A DNA stretch of 64,000 bases from contig NZ_HG428744.1 of NCBI RefSeq assembly GCF_000380245.2, forward strand, positions 6,914 to 70,913. The letters run 5' to 3'. Each line of letters opens with the position of its first letter. The stretch's first letter is position 1. Position numbers and translations under genes: made by a program. Positions 62,091-64,000 of the stretch are shown one piece after another. The notes beneath the pieces were generated by a model. The model was not told where the DNA came from, made no database searches, and was given only the letters and a program-made list of their open reading frames with translations. The stretch is from Bacillus massiliigorillae. GTDB lineage: Bacteria > Bacillota > Bacilli > Bacillales > DSM-1321.

Positions 62091-62132
62091 GGCTGTCCCA
62101 AAAGTGATTTTCAATTGGGATAGCCTTTTCTT
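62091..62132 (+). terminator. Terminator after yfkAB
   Basis: AGGCTGTCCCAA / TTGGGATAGCCT stem with loop AAGTGATTTTCAA-type sequence, followed by TTTTCTTTTTTT. It shares AGGCTGTCCCAAAAGTGATT with the hairpins at 10810 and 34990. Confidence 0.82.
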
Positions 62133-62218
62133 TTTTTATACATCAATCTTCAAGAGCAATATCATACAAGAATCACTATAAGCTGTATGATAGACTATGT
62201 AGCAAATAGGAAGAAAGG

Positions 62219-63049
62219 ATGTCTGGAGCAATGAAGCAAGAAATCCGAACGGCACTCTTGGATGAGGATTTACAAATCGAGGCTTATCATTTCAAAGGAA
62301 TTATGCAAAGGTTTCCAAATCACTTTCATGAATACTATGTTATTGGCTTTATTGAGAAAGGCCAACGTCGTTTAACGTGTAAGAACAAAGATTTCATTAT
62401 AGATACTGGAGACTTAATTTTACTAAATCCACATGAAAATCATGCTTGTGAACAGATTGATGGACAAACTTTGGATTATCGCTGTATCAACATTCAACCA
62501 CAAATTATGAAAAAAATCGTTGCTGAAATACAAGGAACAGAAGCATTACCTCACTTTAACACAAAAGTTATTTTTCACAGCGAACTAGTTTCTTCTTTAA
62601 AGGAACTTCACTTAATGATTTTAGAAGAGAATAAAGATTTCAAAAAGGAAGAGATTTTGTTCTTTCTTATTAAGCAATTAATTGAAGAATACTCTGAACC
62701 ACTTTCACATGAAACGAAAATAGAACTACGTACAGAGATACAGTCTGTTTGCGAGTATTTAGAAAACAACTACACGAAAACTATTACATTAGATGAGTTA
62801 AGTCATATCGCAGGACTAAGTAAGTATCATTTGCTTCGTTCCTTTACTAAGCAAACAGGGATATCACCATACAGTTATTTAGAAACAATACGTATCAATC
62901 AAGCCAAAAAATTATTAAAAAGAGGAGTACCTCTTATTGATGTAGCAATGCAAACAGGTTTTAACGACCAAAGTCACTTTTCGAATTTCTTCAAAAAGTT
63001 TATTGGCCTAACTCCTAAGCAATACATGAAGATATTTATCGAGCAGTGA
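62219..63049 (+). CDS. AraC-family transcriptional regulator
   Basis: A ~276-residue regulator. The N-terminal cupin/AraC-binding domain (about 20-140) shows HFHEYYVIGFIEKGQRR and LILLNPHENHACE. The C-terminal HTH_18 (about 180-275) has ITLDELSHIAGLSKYHLLRSF and VAMQTGFNDQSHFSNFFKKF. The start is uncertain: ATG 62219 follows AAAGG with no spacing, and ATG 62231 is 12 nt from it. It lies 22 bp upstream of the EamA transporter gene, which it may regulate or share a transcript with. Confidence 0.87.
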   Translation: MSGAMKQEIRTALLDEDLQIEAYHFKGIMQRFPNHFHEYYVIGFIEKGQRRLTCKNKDFIIDTGDLILLNPHENHACEQIDGQTLDYRCINIQPQIMKKIVAEIQGTEALPHFNTKVIFHSELVSSLKELHLMILEENKDFKKEEILFFLIKQLIEEYSEPLSHETKIELRTEIQSVCEYLENNYTKTITLDELSHIAGLSKYHLLRSFTKQTGISPYSYLETIRINQAKKLLKRGVPLIDVAMQTGFNDQSHFSNFFKKFIGLTPKQYMKIFIEQ

Positions 63050-63071
63050 CTAGCAAGGTCAGGAGGAATTT

Positions 63072-63979
63072 ATGAATACAAACAAATTAATACTAGGTCA
63101 TTTAGCTGCTTTCATTACAATTATGATTTGGGGTACAACTTTCATTTCAACAAAGATTCTTTTAGATTATTTCACACCTTTAGAAATACTGTTTTTCGTT
63201 TTTTTATTGGGTTCATTACACTTTGCCTTGTCTACCCATCCAAACTTCGATTGGCTGATAAAAAGCAAAAATGGTACTTTATTGGAGCTGGTTTATGCGG
63301 AGTAACACTATATTTCTTATTAGAAAATATAGCTCTAACACACACATTAGCATCAAATGTAGGAGTTATTATTAGCATCGCTCCTTTCTTTACCGCTATC
63401 TTTGCACATCTGTTCCTAACAAGTGAAAATTTCAAAATGAACTTCTTTATTGGTTTTATAGCTGCTTTTATCGGGATTTTTCTCATTAGCTTTAATGGTA
63501 ATACCAACTTTCACTTAAATCCTATTGGAGATATATTAGCTATTCTAGCCGCTATTGTATGGGCTATTTATTCTATACTAATGAAAAAAATAACCGAGTT
63601 TCAATATAATACTATTCAAACTACAAGACGAATTTTTTTCTATGGTTTACTCTTTATGATTCCGACGTTATTTATATTGGACTTTAATTTAGGGCTAGAG
63701 AGATTCACTTACATTCCAAACTTACTTAATATTCTTTTTTTAGGACTAGGAGCTTCAGCACTTTGCTTTGTTACATGGAACTTTGCAGTAAAAATGTTAG
63801 GAGCCATAAAAACGAGCATTTATATTTATCTTGTTCCTGTTATTACAGTCGTAACTTCAATGATTGTTTTAAATGAAAAAATCACTACTTTGGCTGTGCT
63901 TGGAACCATTCTCACACTCGTGGGATTATTGATTTCAGAGCTTAAATTCAACCCTAAAAAGAAAGACAGCCACTTATGA
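63072..63979 (+). pseudogene. EamA/DMT-family exporter, interrupted by a one-base frameshift
   Basis: The gene starts at ATG 63072 (SD AGGAGG) with MNTNKLILGHLAAFITIMIW in part, then TTFISTKILLDYFTPLEILF. It shifts frame near the T5 tract at 63192-63196 and continues as FFIGFITLCLVYPSKLRL... to a stop at 63979. Joined, it gives ~302 residues with ten membrane segments and both EamA repeats, the normal size for the drug/metabolite exporter family. One base appears to be missing. It could be a true mutation, phase variation at the homopolymer, or a sequencing error. Linked to the upstream AraC gene. Confidence 0.8.
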
Positions 63980-64000
63980 TTAAAAATCAGCAAAAACAGT

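Overview
The window is AT-rich, low-GC Gram-positive DNA and reads as chromosome of a spore-forming Bacillus close to, but perhaps outside, the Bacillus cereus group. It carries spore genes (sspE, sspK, three CotB-like coat proteins, pdaA). The gene order gsaB / ygaE / ygaD / ygaC / sspE / fabL / yfhS / mutY / yfhP / sspK / yfhH / recX / yfhF / yfhE follows the yfh-yga region of B. subtilis. Two inverted repeats look like the bcr-type elements I recall from B. cereus genomes. No rRNA, tRNA, prophage, insertion sequence or CRISPR array was seen.

Layout. 1-3.1 kb: the 3' end of a sensor kinase and a BceAB-type peptide-antibiotic exporter. 3.3-10.8 kb: gsaB, a lone glutamate synthase large subunit (gltA) with an unusual leader, and ygaE. 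11-16.7 kb: a five-gene Dpp/App-type peptide importer. 17-27 kb: the conserved yga/yfh block, with the middle of it bracketed by two inverted hairpin repeats. 26.9-29.5 kb: a gene-poor stretch with a DnaA-box cluster, an ArsB/NhaD-like transporter and a tandem hairpin repeat. 29.5-31.7 kb: three CotB-like genes. 32-33.9 kb: adenine deaminase behind a purine riboswitch. 35-38 kb: des-desK-desR with a 26-bp palindromic operator. 38.2-43.9 kb: methyltransferase, HAD phosphatase, a two-domain prenyl synthase fusion and selO. 44.2-48.6 kb: panE-like reductase, a glycine-riboswitch-controlled permease and an MFS transporter. 49.1-53.1 kb: a dihydrouridine synthase and a pyroglutamate operon (DUF969-DUF979-pcp-GGCT). 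53.7-55.6 kb: rlmCD with a DUF1456 gene. 55.9-57.8 kb: a PadR-DUF1700-DUF4097 operon. 57.8-64 kb: pdaA, fumA, a small SE1561-like gene, yfkAB, an AraC regulator and a frameshifted EamA transporter.

How the genes work together. Several neighbourhoods are self-contained circuits whose control DNA can be read directly. A glycine aptamer is followed by a terminator whose 5' arm pairs with the aptamer, which predicts an OFF switch for an amino-acid importer. A purine aptamer precedes ade, and its leader can hide the ade ribosome-binding site. A membrane-fluidity two-component system has a perfect palindrome upstream of the desaturase promoter. A PadR operon has a consensus promoter overlapped by its likely operator. 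Nitrogen and amino-acid salvage (gltA, pcp/GGCT, peptide importer, permeases) is a recurring theme. The most unusual coding feature is the ~790-residue protein with two isoprenoid-synthase-like halves at 39.7-42.1 kb. Family assignments were made by reading, without database searches.
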